Notes: generated from the sequence alone by a model not told the origin. Counted from the stretch's first letter, positions 24,769 to 33,722 are shown. The stretch is DNA of 37,882 bases from Clostridiales bacterium (GCA_021129775.1 JAJOKP010000052.1:22222-60103); one strand, 5' to 3'. Numbers and translations: made by a program.

Positions 24769-26121
24769 CTAACTCAATCTGCTCTCTATCAGTTTTGCCA
24801 GTTTAGTAGCTAAATACTCTAAATCCTTTTGATTCTCACCTTCTAGCATAACTCTTACTACTGGCTCAGTTCCTGATGGTCTAATAAGCACTCTACCTTT
24901 TCCGCTCATGGAATTCTCGATTCTTTCTATTTCTTCCATAATTTCTTTGTCTCTAAGGTATTCGGTTTTATTCTCCTTCTTCACTGATGCATTAACCAAA
25001 ACCTGAGGGTAAGATGTCATGACACTTGCTAATTCTTCTAATGTCTTGCCTTCTTCTTTTATTGTGTCAATTAGTTGAATCGCAGTCAAAAGTCCGTCTC
25101 CTGTTGTATTGTGCTTTAAAAAGATTATATGCCCTGATTGCTCTCCGCCTAATGTATAGTTATTATTAATCATTTCTTCTAGTACATATCTATCCCCTAC
25201 TTTTGTCTTCAAAACACTAATATTCTCTTTTCTCACAGCTAAATCTAAACCAATATTACTCATCACTGTAGCTACTATCGTATCTTTATTAAGCTCTTTC
25301 TTTTTCTTTAATTTCATTCCGCATATTGCCATTATATAGTCACCGTCAATTATTTGACACTTACTATCTACCGCTAAGGCTCTATCTGCATCACCGTCAA
25401 AGCTTATTCCTATATCCGATCCAGTTTCTTTTACAAGTTTTTTAATAGCCTCTAGATGCGTAGAGCCGCAATTTAGGTTAATATTCATCCCATCTGGTTT
25501 GTCATTAATAACAAAGACTTCTGCTCCAAGTTGTTTAAGTAGTTTCGGTGCTACCTCATATGCTGATCCATTAGCCGTATCGATCGCAATTTTCATACCT
25601 ATAAAGTTATGCGAGGTTGTTTTCAGTAAGTACTCCATATACAATTCTATCGCATTTTCTACTCGTTTTATTATCCCAACTTTTTCGTTAACTGCTCTAT
25701 ACTGAATTTCGTCATTTTGCAATACAATTTTTTCTATTTCACTCTCTGCTTCGTCTCGTAGTTTACATCCTCTATTATCAAAAAACTTAATCCCATTATA
25801 CTCTACTGGATTATGCGAGGCTGAAATCATTACTCCACAGTCTGCACCAAGTTCTCTTGCCAGATGTGCAATCGCAGGAGTTGGAACAACACCTAAAGAT
25901 AGTACGTCTACGCCCATCGAAAGAAACCCTGCCGACATAGCATTTTCTAACATATCTCCAGAAATCCTCGTATCTTTTCCAATAATTACTTTTGTTTTGT
26001 CTTTATTTTTATCTTTAAAAAGCACATAAGCACCCGCTCTTCCTAGCCTATATGCAAGTTCTGGGGTTAAGTCTTTATTCGCAATCCCTCTAACTCCGTC
26101 TGTGCCAAACAGTTTTCTCAT
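24769..26121 (-). CDS. glmM: Phosphoglucosamine mutase
   Basis: Converts glucosamine-6-phosphate to glucosamine-1-phosphate, the step after GlmS. The start MRKLFGTDGVRG is diagnostic. The phosphoserine loop MISASHNPVEYNGIKFF places the active Ser at 102. The metal loop is DGDADRA, the sugar-binding loop GGEQSGH and the C-terminal phosphate-binding loop RPSGTEPVVRVM. Length, 450 residues, is normal. The ATG has an AAAGGAG site, and a promoter lies at 26153-26181. In many Firmicutes glmM is the third gene of cdaA-cdaR-glmM, and CdaA can bind and be inhibited by GlmM; here cdaA and cdaR are about 10 kb away on the same strand. Confidence 0.97.
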   Translation of the reverse strand: MRKLFGTDGVRGIANKDLTPELAYRLGRAGAYVLFKDKNKDKTKVIIGKDTRISGDMLENAMSAGFLSMGVDVLSLGVVPTPAIAHLARELGADCGVMISASHNPVEYNGIKFFDNRGCKLRDEAESEIEKIVLQNDEIQYRAVNEKVGIIKRVENAIELYMEYLLKTTSHNFIGMKIAIDTANGSAYEVAPKLLKQLGAEVFVINDKPDGMNINLNCGSTHLEAIKKLVKETGSDIGISFDGDADRALAVDSKCQIIDGDYIMAICGMKLKKKKELNKDTIVATVMSNIGLDLAVRKENISVLKTKVGDRYVLEEMINNNYTLGGEQSGHIIFLKHNTTGDGLLTAIQLIDTIKEEGKTLEELASVMTSYPQVLVNASVKKENKTEYLRDKEIMEEIERIENSMSGKGRVLIRPSGTEPVVRVMLEGENQKDLEYLATKLAKLIESRLS

Positions 26122-26152
26122 TTATTATTGCTCCTTTCTTTCGCTTGCCAAT

Positions 26153-26181
26153 ATTTTACCATAGCGTTCAAATTTCATCAA
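26153..26181 (-). promoter_or_regulatory. Probable promoter of glmM
   Basis: Minus-strand TTGATG (26176-26181), 17 bp, then TAAAAT (26153-26158), about 30 bp before the glmM start. It suggests glmM has its own promoter here, away from the cda genes. Confidence 0.5.
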
Positions 26182-26213
26182 CTAATATTCAATGAATAAT
26201 TTGATTAAGCTTG

Positions 26214-26231
26214 CCCGCCGATTCTGGCAGG
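26214..26231. repeat. Short GC-rich imperfect palindrome (copy 1)
   Basis: CCCGCC, GATTCT, GGCAGG: an imperfect palindrome in AT-rich DNA, 1 bp upstream of a TTGACA -35 box. A similar sequence lies at 33805-33823 upstream of the sigma-54 promoter. Operator or small repeat element cannot be told apart. Confidence 0.45.
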
Positions 26232-26232
26232 T

Positions 26233-26319
26233 TTGACAAAATTCTATATCATAGTATACTTATATATATATGGTTTCGCATAGTATTTGATTGTATAGAA
26301 GTTTAGATTTTGATATAAT
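26233..26319 (+). promoter_or_regulatory. Two candidate promoters of the YoaK-like gene
   Basis: The nearer one is TTGTAT (26291-26296), 17 bp, TATAAT (26314-26319) with an extended TGA. The farther one is TTGACA (26233-26238), 16 bp, TATACT (26255-26260). The nearer gives a leader of about 125 bases in which I recognise no riboswitch. Together with the glmM promoter these account for the gap 26122-26452. Confidence 0.5.
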
Positions 26320-26452
26320 GACTTGGGCGAAGCCTAACAAGTTCATCAAAATCATCTATAGTCTTCTGCGAGCCTTTGATAGTATTTTAATCGGTGATTC
26401 TTTTAAATACATATGCTTGATTATAATAATACAAAGTGATTTGGGGGATTTT

Positions 26453-27193
26453 ATGCAAGCAACGAAAAATTATGGCGATATGTCTTTTTTTACGTACTGC
26501 TCAATTGTCTGTTCTAATGTTTGGGTTATGATTCTTGCAGGTTTTGTAAACGCTACTACCACATTGTCCCTTTTATTTGAAAGATCTTCACATATGAGCG
26601 GACGTGCTAATGACCTCGGCAAAGGAATTATTGCTCCTTTCATAGTTGAAGATGAAATAAGGAAAAACGTGCTCTACGAAGAAGCTCTGATAATTTTAAT
26701 AATTACACTTGTTTTTGTATTCGGTTCTTACCTTGGAGCAAAGCTATTTACAAAAATAGGATTTGGCAAAAGCATTATAGCGGTAGGTCTTCCATTGGCG
26801 TTAGCATCATTATCTGTTTTCATAGGCGTGTCATCAGGCATAGAAGGAAATTTTTGCTATGCTAGAGTCTGGTGGGCATTTATACTCGTTCTCCCTATGG
26901 GTATGCAAAATGCGATAACCTCTCTTACCCCTATTGGCAGATCTACGCATGTTACAGGAACTCTAACTGACTTAGGCATTTCTATTGCAAATTCTGAGAA
27001 GAGAAAATTCGTACACCTTTTCTTAAGGTGGGCTGGTTTCGTTGTAGGTACATCTTTAGGACTTCTTGGCTATGTTTTGATTCCTTCACTTTCTATTCGT
27101 TTACTCATTTCCACTGCATATATTGTGTTCACCGGCGTTTTCTTTTTACTTCCCGCAGTAAAAGAAAAGTTGCATATTGTTAACGGCAATTAG
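26453..27193 (+). CDS. YoaK/DUF1275 family membrane protein
   Basis: A 246-residue protein with about six membrane segments, the normal size of DUF1275 (YoaK) proteins, whose function is not established. Two related signature stretches are visible, SSHMSGRANDLG (near residue 38) in the first half and STHVTGTLTDLG in the second, matching the family's HMTGN-type motif; GFVNATTTLSL near the N-terminus also fits. I chose the ATG at 26453 with a GGGGG site just upstream. A longer frame from 26291 would start inside the best promoter, so it is rejected. The gene stands alone, divergent from glmM, and converges on the catabolic operon with a shared hairpin between. Confidence 0.85.
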   Translation: MQATKNYGDMSFFTYCSIVCSNVWVMILAGFVNATTTLSLLFERSSHMSGRANDLGKGIIAPFIVEDEIRKNVLYEEALIILIITLVFVFGSYLGAKLFTKIGFGKSIIAVGLPLALASLSVFIGVSSGIEGNFCYARVWWAFILVLPMGMQNAITSLTPIGRSTHVTGTLTDLGISIANSEKRKFVHLFLRWAGFVVGTSLGLLGYVLIPSLSIRLLISTAYIVFTGVFFLLPAVKEKLHIVNGN

Positions 27194-27249
27194 ATGCGAT
27201 TTTTAGCCTATTACGATTATTTTTGGCGTTCGCACCTTGTGTCGTTTCC

Positions 27250-27288
27250 AAAAGCAAAACTCCTCACTTCATTATTTAGTGAGGAGTT
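27250..27288 (-). terminator. Terminator at the end of the catabolic operon
   Basis: An 11-bp perfect stem (AACTCCTCACT at 27258-27268 with its complement at 27278-27288), 9-base loop. On the minus strand it is followed by TTTTGCTTTT, suiting the leftward operon; it could also stop the YoaK-like transcript coming from the left. Confidence 0.75.
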
Positions 27289-27312
27289 AATTATTCGTTT
27301 CATATTGCATTA

Positions 27313-27852
27313 CTATACTTCTTTAGCCCCACATTTTAGTGCTTCCTTATTTAACTCAACTAAATGCTGCTTACTTGGACCAAATACTTTCTTCATAGCT
27401 TCCACTATCGATTCTTGAGACACGATTTTTGTAAGTTCGATATATGCTCCTAGTATGACCATGTTAGCTACTTTATTGTTTCCAATTTCAGTAGCTATTT
27501 CATTCGCTGCCACGTAATATACATTTAAATCCTTTCTTTCTGCTTTCTTCTCGATTAAAGAAGAATTTACAACCAAATTCCCGCCTTTTATTACCTGCTT
27601 TTCAAATTTCAACAAGGAAGGCAAATTCATTACCACAGACGCAGTTGCATCGTTGTTAATTATTGGTGATCCTATTAAACTATCGGAAACAATAACTGAA
27701 CAATTAGCAGTGCCACCACGCATTTCGGGACCGTAAGAAGGTGACCATGAAACTTGTTTGTCTTCAATCATTCCAGCATATGTTAATAGTTGCCCCATTG
27801 ACATAATACCTTGCCCACCAAAACCTGCCATAATTATTTTTTCAGTTGCCAT
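27313..27852 (-). CDS. 2-oxoacid:ferredoxin oxidoreductase, gamma subunit
   Basis: The 179-residue gamma subunit of a multi-subunit ferredoxin oxidoreductase. The N-terminal glycine motif MAGFGGQGIMSMGQLL and the stretch SYGPEMRGGTANCSVIVSD are typical of the gamma domain that contacts CoA and the other subunits. It follows the beta gene directly (the beta stop abuts this ATG), so the subunits are co-translated. The order in transcription is delta (ferredoxin), alpha, beta, gamma. The catalysed reaction is oxidative decarboxylation of a 2-oxoacid with CoA and ferredoxin; the neighbours Ptb and Buk favour branched-chain or related acids, which is inference. It is the last gene of the operon, 25 bp before the terminator. 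Confidence 0.92.
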   Translation of the reverse strand: MATEKIIMAGFGGQGIMSMGQLLTYAGMIEDKQVSWSPSYGPEMRGGTANCSVIVSDSLIGSPIINNDATASVVMNLPSLLKFEKQVIKGGNLVVNSSLIEKKAERKDLNVYYVAANEIATEIGNNKVANMVILGAYIELTKIVSQESIVEAMKKVFGPSKQHLVELNKEALKCGAKEV

Positions 27853-28599
27853 TTACTTCGCCTCCTCTGGTGTACGGAAATTTCCTAAAGGATAATAAGA
27901 AATCATATTTTCTTCTAACCAAACGCAAGATTCTACTGGTGTTTGTCCCCAACCCGTTGGACAGGTTGATAATATTTCAACAATGCCAAATCCCTTGCCG
28001 TCTAGTTGTACTTGAAATGCTTTCTTAATGGCTTTTTTTGTTTTTCTTATGCCTGCTACATTGTGCACAGTTACCCTTTCTACAAATACAGCACCATCAA
28101 TTGTTGCTAGCATTTCACATACTTTGAGAGGCTTGCCTGTAAGTGCTTCATCTCTACCATAGGGCGAGGTTGTAGCCTTTTGCCCTATCAGAGTAGTGGG
28201 AGCCATTTGTCCACCCGTCATACCATATATTGCATTATTAACAAAAATAGTAGTAATTTTTTCACCTCTATGTGCAGCATGAACTATTTCAGCAGCTCCA
28301 ATAGAAGCTAAATCTCCATCTCCTTGATAAGTAAATACAACGTTATCTGGAAGCATTCTTTTTACGCCCGTACCTACTGCTGGAGCTCTACCATGTGCGG
28401 CTTCATGCATGTCACAGTTAAAATAGTCATAAGCTAGCACAGAACATCCTACTGGGGCTACTCCAATTGTTTTACCTAAAACCCCTAACTCTACTAAAAC
28501 TTCACCTACCAATCTATGAATAATACCATGCGCACATCCCGGACAATAATGCATAGCTTTATCGGTCAATCCTTTTGTTGTTTCAAATAATTGCGTCAT
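27853..28599 (-). CDS. 2-oxoacid:ferredoxin oxidoreductase, beta subunit (thiamine diphosphate)
   Basis: The 248-residue subunit that binds thiamine diphosphate. It has MHYCPGCAHGIIHRL near the N-terminus, with a conserved Cys pair. The ThDP and Mg2+ motif runs from TYQGDGDLASIGAAE to FVNNAIYGMTGGQMAPTT (GDGD then NN). The beta start and alpha stop share one base (TAATG), and the gamma gene follows without a gap. Length and motifs fit the VorA/KorB type rather than the large single-chain pyruvate enzyme. Substrate specificity among 3-methyl-2-oxobutanoate, 2-oxoglutarate and other oxoacids cannot be decided by eye. Confidence 0.92.
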   Translation of the reverse strand: MTQLFETTKGLTDKAMHYCPGCAHGIIHRLVGEVLVELGVLGKTIGVAPVGCSVLAYDYFNCDMHEAAHGRAPAVGTGVKRMLPDNVVFTYQGDGDLASIGAAEIVHAAHRGEKITTIFVNNAIYGMTGGQMAPTTLIGQKATTSPYGRDEALTGKPLKVCEMLATIDGAVFVERVTVHNVAGIRKTKKAIKKAFQVQLDGKGFGIVEILSTCPTGWGQTPVESCVWLEENMISYYPLGNFRTPEEAK

Positions 28600-29660
28600 T
28601 ATTTAGCACCTCCTACTATTTCTTTTGCCTTCTCAACAATTTCTTCTGGTGTAGGAATCATCCCGCCCGGTCTTCCGTGAAAGTGGATAGGTAATCTTCC
28701 TTCGTTTGCAATTCTTACATCATCTATCATCTGCCCCATACTCATTTCTACAACCAAAATTGATTTTGCTGGTTTCGGAATTTCGTTAAACGCTTTATTT
28801 GGAAATGGCCATAATGTAATAGGTCTAATCAGCCCAGCTTTGATTCCGCTCTCACGTAATGAATCAATAGCGTTTTTTGTAATTCTAGATGTAGTCCCAT
28901 ATGCTACTAATACTATTTCAGCACCCTGCATTTTGTGTGTTTCATACATTACCTCTTTTTCTTCCATTTCATCATACTTTTTTTGTAATTTGTAATTGTG
29001 TCTCTCTAAATCTTCTGATACAAGTGCTAAAGAGTTGATTATATTAGGTTTTCTTTCTCCATTTGTTCCAGTAGTCGCCCAGTCTTTTGTTGGTAGAGTT
29101 CTATTTTTTGTTAAATAAAACTCAACTGGCTCCATCATTTGCCCTATCATTCCATCACCCAGAACTATTACAGGGTTTCTATAGTAATCCGCTAAGTCAA
29201 ATGCTTTTGCTGTTAAATCAACCGCTTCTTGTATGCTAGAAGGTGCAAATACAATAATTCGATAGTCGCCGTTGCCGCCCCCCCTAGTCACTTGAAAATA
29301 ATCCGATTGCGACGACTGTATACTCCCTAATCCTGGTCCTCCTCTACTTATATTTACAATTACAGCAGGAAGCTCTGCTCCTACCAAATATGAAATCCCT
29401 TCTTGTTTTAGTGCCATTCCTGGCGAAGATGTAGATGTCATAACTCTAAAGCCAGCACCTGAAGCGCCATATACCATATTAATTGCTGCTACTTCTGATT
29501 CTGCTTGTATGAACACCCCGCCTGATTTAGCCATATGTTTTGCCATGTATTCAGGCACTTCATTCTGCGGTGTAATTGGATATCCAAAAAAACAATCACA
29601 GCCTGCTTTGATTGCTGCTTCAGCGATTGCCTCATTACCCTTCATTAAAACCTTATCCAT
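28599..29660 (-). CDS. vorB: 2-oxoacid:ferredoxin oxidoreductase, alpha subunit (VorB-like)
   Basis: The 353-residue alpha subunit. The opening MDKVLMKGNEAIAEAAIKAG followed by GYPITPQNEVPEYMA is the pyrimidine-binding domain signature of this family, and TSTSSPGMALKQEGISYLVGAELP and GGPGLGSIQSSQSDYFQ are likewise typical. The later part (EIVLVAYGTTSRI) is the transketolase C-terminal-like domain. The closest named group is 3-methyl-2-oxobutanoate dehydrogenase VorB, which acts on the 2-oxoacid of valine; the neighbouring butyrate-type kinases support branched-chain oxoacids, but 2-oxoglutarate-type enzymes look alike. The ATG has a GGAGGG site, and the gene follows the ferredoxin subunit after 24 bp. 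Confidence 0.92.
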   Translation of the reverse strand: MDKVLMKGNEAIAEAAIKAGCDCFFGYPITPQNEVPEYMAKHMAKSGGVFIQAESEVAAINMVYGASGAGFRVMTSTSSPGMALKQEGISYLVGAELPAVIVNISRGGPGLGSIQSSQSDYFQVTRGGGNGDYRIIVFAPSSIQEAVDLTAKAFDLADYYRNPVIVLGDGMIGQMMEPVEFYLTKNRTLPTKDWATTGTNGERKPNIINSLALVSEDLERHNYKLQKKYDEMEEKEVMYETHKMQGAEIVLVAYGTTSRITKNAIDSLRESGIKAGLIRPITLWPFPNKAFNEIPKPAKSILVVEMSMGQMIDDVRIANEGRLPIHFHGRPGGMIPTPEEIVEKAKEIVGGAK

Positions 29661-29684
29661 AGTTTTCCCTCCTAATTTTCAGTG

Positions 29685-29909
29685 CTATTCTTTTGTTTCT
29701 ACTGTTATTACTAAATCTGGACATATCAATGCACAATTTGTACATGCAATACATTTGTCCATTTCTTCAATTGATGCTGGATTGTATCCTCTCTCGTTAG
29801 TAGTGCCTCTGTTTAACGCGACTATTTTTACAGGACAAACATCAATACATAGTCCACAACCCTTACAGCGATTCTCTCTAAACGTAACAAGTCCTTTTCT
29901 TTTAGGCAT
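29685..29909 (-). CDS. 2x[4Fe-4S] ferredoxin subunit (delta) of the oxidoreductase
   Basis: A 74-residue ferredoxin with two complete CxxCxxCxxxCP motifs (CKGCGLCIDVCP and CIACTNCALICP), which carries electrons out of the oxidoreductase. I chose the ATG at 29909 because GGAGGAGGG lies six bases upstream. An in-frame ATG at 29939 would extend the protein with MDVKIGGGCK, which is simply the translated ribosome binding site, and would overlap the upstream gene. The opening PKRKGLVTFRENRCKGCG also fits the start of related delta subunits. Confidence 0.92.
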   Translation of the reverse strand: MPKRKGLVTFRENRCKGCGLCIDVCPVKIVALNRGTTNERGYNPASIEEMDKCIACTNCALICPDLVITVETKE

Positions 29910-29929
29910 TTTGCACCCTCCTCCAATTT

Positions 29930-30601
29930 TTACATCCATGCTTCTCTTATCAACATATTTATAGGCAAAATTTCACCTTCTAAATCTTTTGGCTGTTTTC
30001 CTATAATCATTTCACTAGCTGCAATATATTTTATTGGTAAATTCACTATTTTTGACACATTCTCGCATACTGTTTGTCCCTTCAATATATCCGCCACTGT
30101 AGTGTAACGTAAAAGGTGAGTGTTATTCACTAAACCTGTAAATTTTGCTCTTGCAGATTTTTCGATTTCTTTCATATTGTTGATTACACCTTCAGCTGTT
30201 AAGTTCTCTAGCCGATTTGCGTTGACAACGTAGAACATGTCATATTGACCTTCAATCAAATGATCTTTATGACTGCTAAGAACTCTCGCTCCAGTTGCAT
30301 CGCCTCCGACATCTAACACTACTCTTACACTTAAATCATTTAGTGAGCCTGCTACTCCACCAGATATAGCTGGAAGATCAGAGCCTAATTTCTTTATATT
30401 ACTTGATACAAGCTTCACTCCATACCCGTTCAATAATTGTTCTTTTTCTCGACTTCTGAAATATGGATTCACAAAATCTAAATCAGCAAGCACAGTTTTA
30501 ATGCCCTGTTTTGCTAAGCTAATAGCGTAATTCAAAGCGAATTCCGTTTTCCCGTTTCCATAGTATCCAGATATAATACAAATCCTTTTGTCCTTGTTCA
30601 A
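29930..30601 (-). CDS. P-loop ATPase (MinD/ParA-like) of the oxidoreductase operon
   Basis: A 223-residue soluble protein. SGYYGNGKTEFALNYA near the N-terminus is a Walker A loop (GxxGxGKT) and VVLDVGGDATGA is a Walker B-like stretch with the DxGG of the SIMIBI class; VLADLDFVNPYFRSRE resembles the switch region of MinD/ParA and nucleotide-binding iron-sulfur proteins. No Cys pair for an iron-sulfur cluster is visible. The start is TTG (30601) with an AGGTGG site, 8 bp after the upstream buk stop. Its place between buk and the ferredoxin gene suggests a role in maturation or regulation of the oxidoreductase, but its function is not known to me. Confidence 0.72.
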   Translation of the reverse strand: MNKDKRICIISGYYGNGKTEFALNYAISLAKQGIKTVLADLDFVNPYFRSREKEQLLNGYGVKLVSSNIKKLGSDLPAISGGVAGSLNDLSVRVVLDVGGDATGARVLSSHKDHLIEGQYDMFYVVNANRLENLTAEGVINNMKEIEKSARAKFTGLVNNTHLLRYTTVADILKGQTVCENVSKIVNLPIKYIAASEMIIGKQPKDLEGEILPINMLIREAWM

Positions 30602-30609
30602 AATACCAC

Positions 30610-31686
30610 CTACTTATATACTTTAGAATTTTCTTCTCCACGTAAAACTCTTAATCCACCTTCAGCTAGCGCAATCATCTCATCTTCGCCTGGGTATATT
30701 GTCACATCTGAAATAAAAGAAACGCTATCTTTTACCCAACCAGTAAATAGATTATTATAAGCTATACCTCCGGTTAAAATAATAGCATCGACTTGACCCT
30801 TTAGTACAGCGGCACATGCGCCAATTTCTTTTGATACTTGATAAGCCATCGCTTTAAAAATCAATTCAGCATTTTCATCCCCAGCACCAATCATTCTCGC
30901 AACCTCTCGCGCGTCATTAGTTCCTAGGTAAGCAACAAGTCCGCCACTCCCTTTAATTTTTTTCTTAATGTCCGCATGAGTGTAGTCACCAGAAAAACAT
31001 AGCTTTGCAAGATCCCCTGAAGGGAGTCCACCAGCTCTCTCAGGTGAAAATGGACCTTCGCCATCTAGTGCATTATTAACATCAATGACTTTACCTGCTT
31101 TATGAGCCCCTACAGAAATCCCGCCGCCTAAGTGTACAACAACCAAATTTAATTCTCCGTAATTTCTTTTCATGTCCTTTGCAACTCGTCTTGCTACCGC
31201 TTTTTGATTAAGGGCATGGAATATACTCATTCTCTCTATTTCTGGCATGCCTGATATTCTCGCAACTTCGTCCATTTCGTCCACAACCACTGGGTCAACA
31301 ATAAAAGATGGTATATTTAATTGTGATGCTATCTCATAGGCTAAGACTCCGCCTAAATTTGATGCATGCTCTCCTAGCACTCCCACTTTCAAATCATCTA
31401 GCATAGTATTGTTAACACTATAAGTTCCACCTGCGATTGGTTTTAGTAAACCTCCTCTTCCGACTACAGCCGCTAATTTTGTAAGGTTCATCCCCTTTTC
31501 ACTCAAAGTTTCTAAAATAACGCCTTTTCTAAATTCATATTGATCAAAAAGTTTGTCAAATTTTGAGATCTCCTCTGTCGTGTGTCGAATTACCTCCTCA
31601 AACACAGGCTTCTCGTTATCAAAAATCGCTATTTTTGTCGATGTGGAACCTGGATTTATTGTCAAAATTCTGTATATTTTGCTCAT
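30610..31686 (-). CDS. buk: Butyrate kinase-family acyl kinase (second copy)
   Basis: Transfers phosphate from an acyl-phosphate (butyryl, isobutyryl or similar) to ADP, giving ATP and the free acid. The ASKHA-fold signatures are clear: [14 protein letters not shown] at the N-terminus (phosphate-1 loop), [55 protein letters not shown] and [12 protein letters not shown]. 358 residues is the usual Buk length (COG3426). It is clearly a paralogue of the kinase at 32634, with about half the positions the same in the stretches I compared. The pair flanks ptb, which suggests kinases tuned to different acyl chains; that is inference. The ATG has an AAAGGAGAG site. Confidence 0.92.
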   Translation of the reverse strand: MSKIYRILTINPGSTSTKIAIFDNEKPVFEEVIRHTTEEISKFDKLFDQYEFRKGVILETLSEKGMNLTKLAAVVGRGGLLKPIAGGTYSVNNTMLDDLKVGVLGEHASNLGGVLAYEIASQLNIPSFIVDPVVVDEMDEVARISGMPEIERMSIFHALNQKAVARRVAKDMKRNYGELNLVVVHLGGGISVGAHKAGKVIDVNNALDGEGPFSPERAGGLPSGDLAKLCFSGDYTHADIKKKIKGSGGLVAYLGTNDAREVARMIGAGDENAELIFKAMAYQVSKEIGACAAVLKGQVDAIILTGGIAYNNLFTGWVKDSVSFISDVTIYPGEDEMIALAEGGLRVLRGEENSKVYK

Positions 31687-31735
31687 ATTCTACTCTCCTT
31701 TACAAATAATTTTCATGATAATGGTTGTGATTGTT

Positions 31736-32641
31736 TTAAATAACACTTGTGCATAATACACCCAAAGCAATAGAATACAATTTGGTTTCTTCGCTGTCTG
31801 CCCTAGATGTAAGAATAATTGGTGCCCTAGCCCCAACAATTAATCCAGCATTTTTTGATTTAGCAAAATACACCATTGATTTGTATAGTACATTGCCAGC
31901 TTCGATATCTGGAAGCATTAGAATATCAGCTTTACCAGCAACAGGATGTTCTATCCCTTTAAGCTTAGCAGCATCTTCTGATACCGCATTATCTAATGCA
32001 AAAGGACCTGCTACTAAACAGTTTTTAATTACGCCTTCTTCATTCATTTTCTGTAATTTCTGAGCATCAATTGTATCTGGCATTTTAGGGTTTGCTTTCT
32101 CTTTTGCGCAAATCACGGCTACTTTTGGTTCTTCATTGTCTAAAGCTTGCGCCACCACAACCGCGTTTTCAATGATTTGTTTTTTAGTCTCTAGGTTAGG
32201 CGCAATATTCATAGCAGCATCAGAGACAATAAACAATCTCTCATAGCCTTCGATATCAAAAACTGCTATGTGGCTTAATACTTTACCAGTTTTTAATCCA
32301 ATTTCATTATCTAATACTGCTTTTAAAATAATTGAAGTGTCGACTAAACCCTTCATTACCATATGAGCTTTACCTGAAGATACAAGCTCCACAGCCTTTC
32401 TTGAGGCTTCTGCCATATCTTTTATGTCGATAAGTTCAAACCTTGATAGGTCTATGTTTTTTTTCTTCGCAATACTCTCTATTATTTCTTTATCTCCAAC
32501 TAAAATTGCATCTACTATTCCTTCCTTTTTAGCCGCATCTATAGCTAGCAAAACTTCTACGTCTTGTGCGCATGCAACTGATACAATTTTTGGGCCTCTC
32601 GCACGAGCTATATGCATAATTTGGTCAAAACTTTTAATCAT
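31736..32641 (-). CDS. ptb: Phosphate butyryltransferase
   Basis: Exchanges CoA for phosphate on butyryl-CoA or branched acyl-CoAs, giving the acyl-phosphate used by Buk. The 301-residue length and stretches IVSVACAQDVEVLLAID, HMVMKGLVDTSIILKAVLD, LFIVSDAAMNIAPNLETK, ADILMLPDIEAGNVLYKSM and GARAPIILTSRADS are typical of the phosphate acetyl/butyryltransferase family, closest to Ptb (phosphate acetyltransferases are usually longer). Its start overlaps the end of the upstream buk by 8 bp and has an AAGGAGGT site. Together with Vor it links oxidation of 2-oxoacids to ATP formation. Confidence 0.93.
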   Translation of the reverse strand: MIKSFDQIMHIARARGPKIVSVACAQDVEVLLAIDAAKKEGIVDAILVGDKEIIESIAKKKNIDLSRFELIDIKDMAEASRKAVELVSSGKAHMVMKGLVDTSIILKAVLDNEIGLKTGKVLSHIAVFDIEGYERLFIVSDAAMNIAPNLETKKQIIENAVVVAQALDNEEPKVAVICAKEKANPKMPDTIDAQKLQKMNEEGVIKNCLVAGPFALDNAVSEDAAKLKGIEHPVAGKADILMLPDIEAGNVLYKSMVYFAKSKNAGLIVGARAPIILTSRADSEETKLYSIALGVLCTSVI

Positions 32642-33722
32642 AGATTTTTACCTCCTTCTCATAAATTTTCGACTTCTCTTCTCTATTAAGCACTCTTAAT
32701 ACACCTTCATTTAACGCCTTCATTTCGTCTTCGCCAGCATATATCATTACTGGTGCAATAAATCCTATTCTTTCTTCTATATATTTAATTAATCGTCTTG
32801 AGTGGGCAAGACCACCCGTCAGTATTATTGCATCGATTTTCCCTGCTAAGACAGTTGCCATAGCACCTATTTCTTTAGCAATTTGATAACCCATAGCATT
32901 AAATACTAGCTTTGCCATTCCGCTTCCTTCATCTATCATTTTTTCTACCTCTCTGGCATCGTTGGTCTCTAGATATCCAGTCAAGCCACCTTTGCCTCTC
33001 AACTTCATTTTAATTTCTTTGAGTGAGTATTTTCCTGAGAAACACATTCTAGCAAGTGTCCCACTAGGAACTCCTCCTGCTCTTTCAGGCGAAAACGGAC
33101 CCATTTCATTAGCATTATTATAGTCTATTAATTTTCCTTTATTCACTGGTGCTATAGTAATGCCACCGCCTAGATGTGCAATTACAAAGTTTAAATCATC
33201 AATTTTTTTCCCCAATTCTAGCGAAGCTCTGTGCGCAACCGCTTTAATATTTAGCGAATGCCCTAATGCACTCCTAGTAATCTCTGGCATCCCTGAAATT
33301 CTCGCAACTTCGCTAAATTCATCCACAGCAACCGAGTCCACAATGTATGATTTTACCTCGCACAACTCCGCTATTTCTTTTGCAATAATTCCTCCGAGAT
33401 TTGAAGCATGCTCTCCTTGAATCCCAACTTTTAAGTCTTTAATCATAGCATCAGAAACTTCGTAGGTCCCACCAGGCATTGGTCTAAGAAGCCCACCTCT
33501 ACCCACAACTGCAACGAAATCACTTAATTTGATATCGTTTTCCTGTATCCATAACAAAATCATGTCTTTTCTTAATTTATATTGGTCAGTAATTTTGTCG
33601 AATTTTTCTAATCGTTCAGCAGAATGAATCAAATTTTTTTGCAAAATGTTTTCCTTACCCTTAAAAATAGCAACTTTCGTTGATGTCGAGCCTGGATTGA
33701 TAGCTAAAGTATACTTGCTCAT
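32634..33722 (-). CDS. buk: Butyrate kinase-family acyl kinase (first gene of the operon)
   Basis: A 362-residue acyl kinase of the same family as the one at 30610. It shows [70 protein letters not shown] and AIILTGGLAHSRR in order. The ATG at 33722 has an AGGAGTGGG site and lies about 40 bp downstream of the sigma-54 promoter, so it is the first gene of the seven- to eight-gene catabolic operon. It overlaps ptb by 8 bp. Butyrate, isobutyrate and branched-chain acid kinases cannot be told apart by eye. Confidence 0.93.
   Translation of the reverse strand: MSKYTLAINPGSTSTKVAIFKGKENILQKNLIHSAERLEKFDKITDQYKLRKDMILLWIQENDIKLSDFVAVVGRGGLLRPMPGGTYEVSDAMIKDLKVGIQGEHASNLGGIIAKEIAELCEVKSYIVDSVAVDEFSEVARISGMPEITRSALGHSLNIKAVAHRASLELGKKIDDLNFVIAHLGGGITIAPVNKGKLIDYNNANEMGPFSPERAGGVPSGTLARMCFSGKYSLKEIKMKLRGKGGLTGYLETNDAREVEKMIDEGSGMAKLVFNAMGYQIAKEIGAMATVLAGKIDAIILTGGLAHSRRLIKYIEERIGFIAPVMIYAGEDEMKALNEGVLRVLNREEKSKIYEKEVKIYD

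Noticed and set aside
26291-26452. 54-residue N-terminal extension of the YoaK-like protein
   Set aside because: Its start codon lies in the TTGTAT/TATAAT promoter; the ATG at 26453 has a GGGGG site and fits the family length.
26320-26452. Riboswitch in the leader of the YoaK-like gene
   Set aside because: Only weak short pairings and no recognised conserved motif.
29910-29939. Ten-residue N-terminal extension of the ferredoxin
   Set aside because: It would translate the GGAGGAGGG ribosome binding site of the ATG at 29909.
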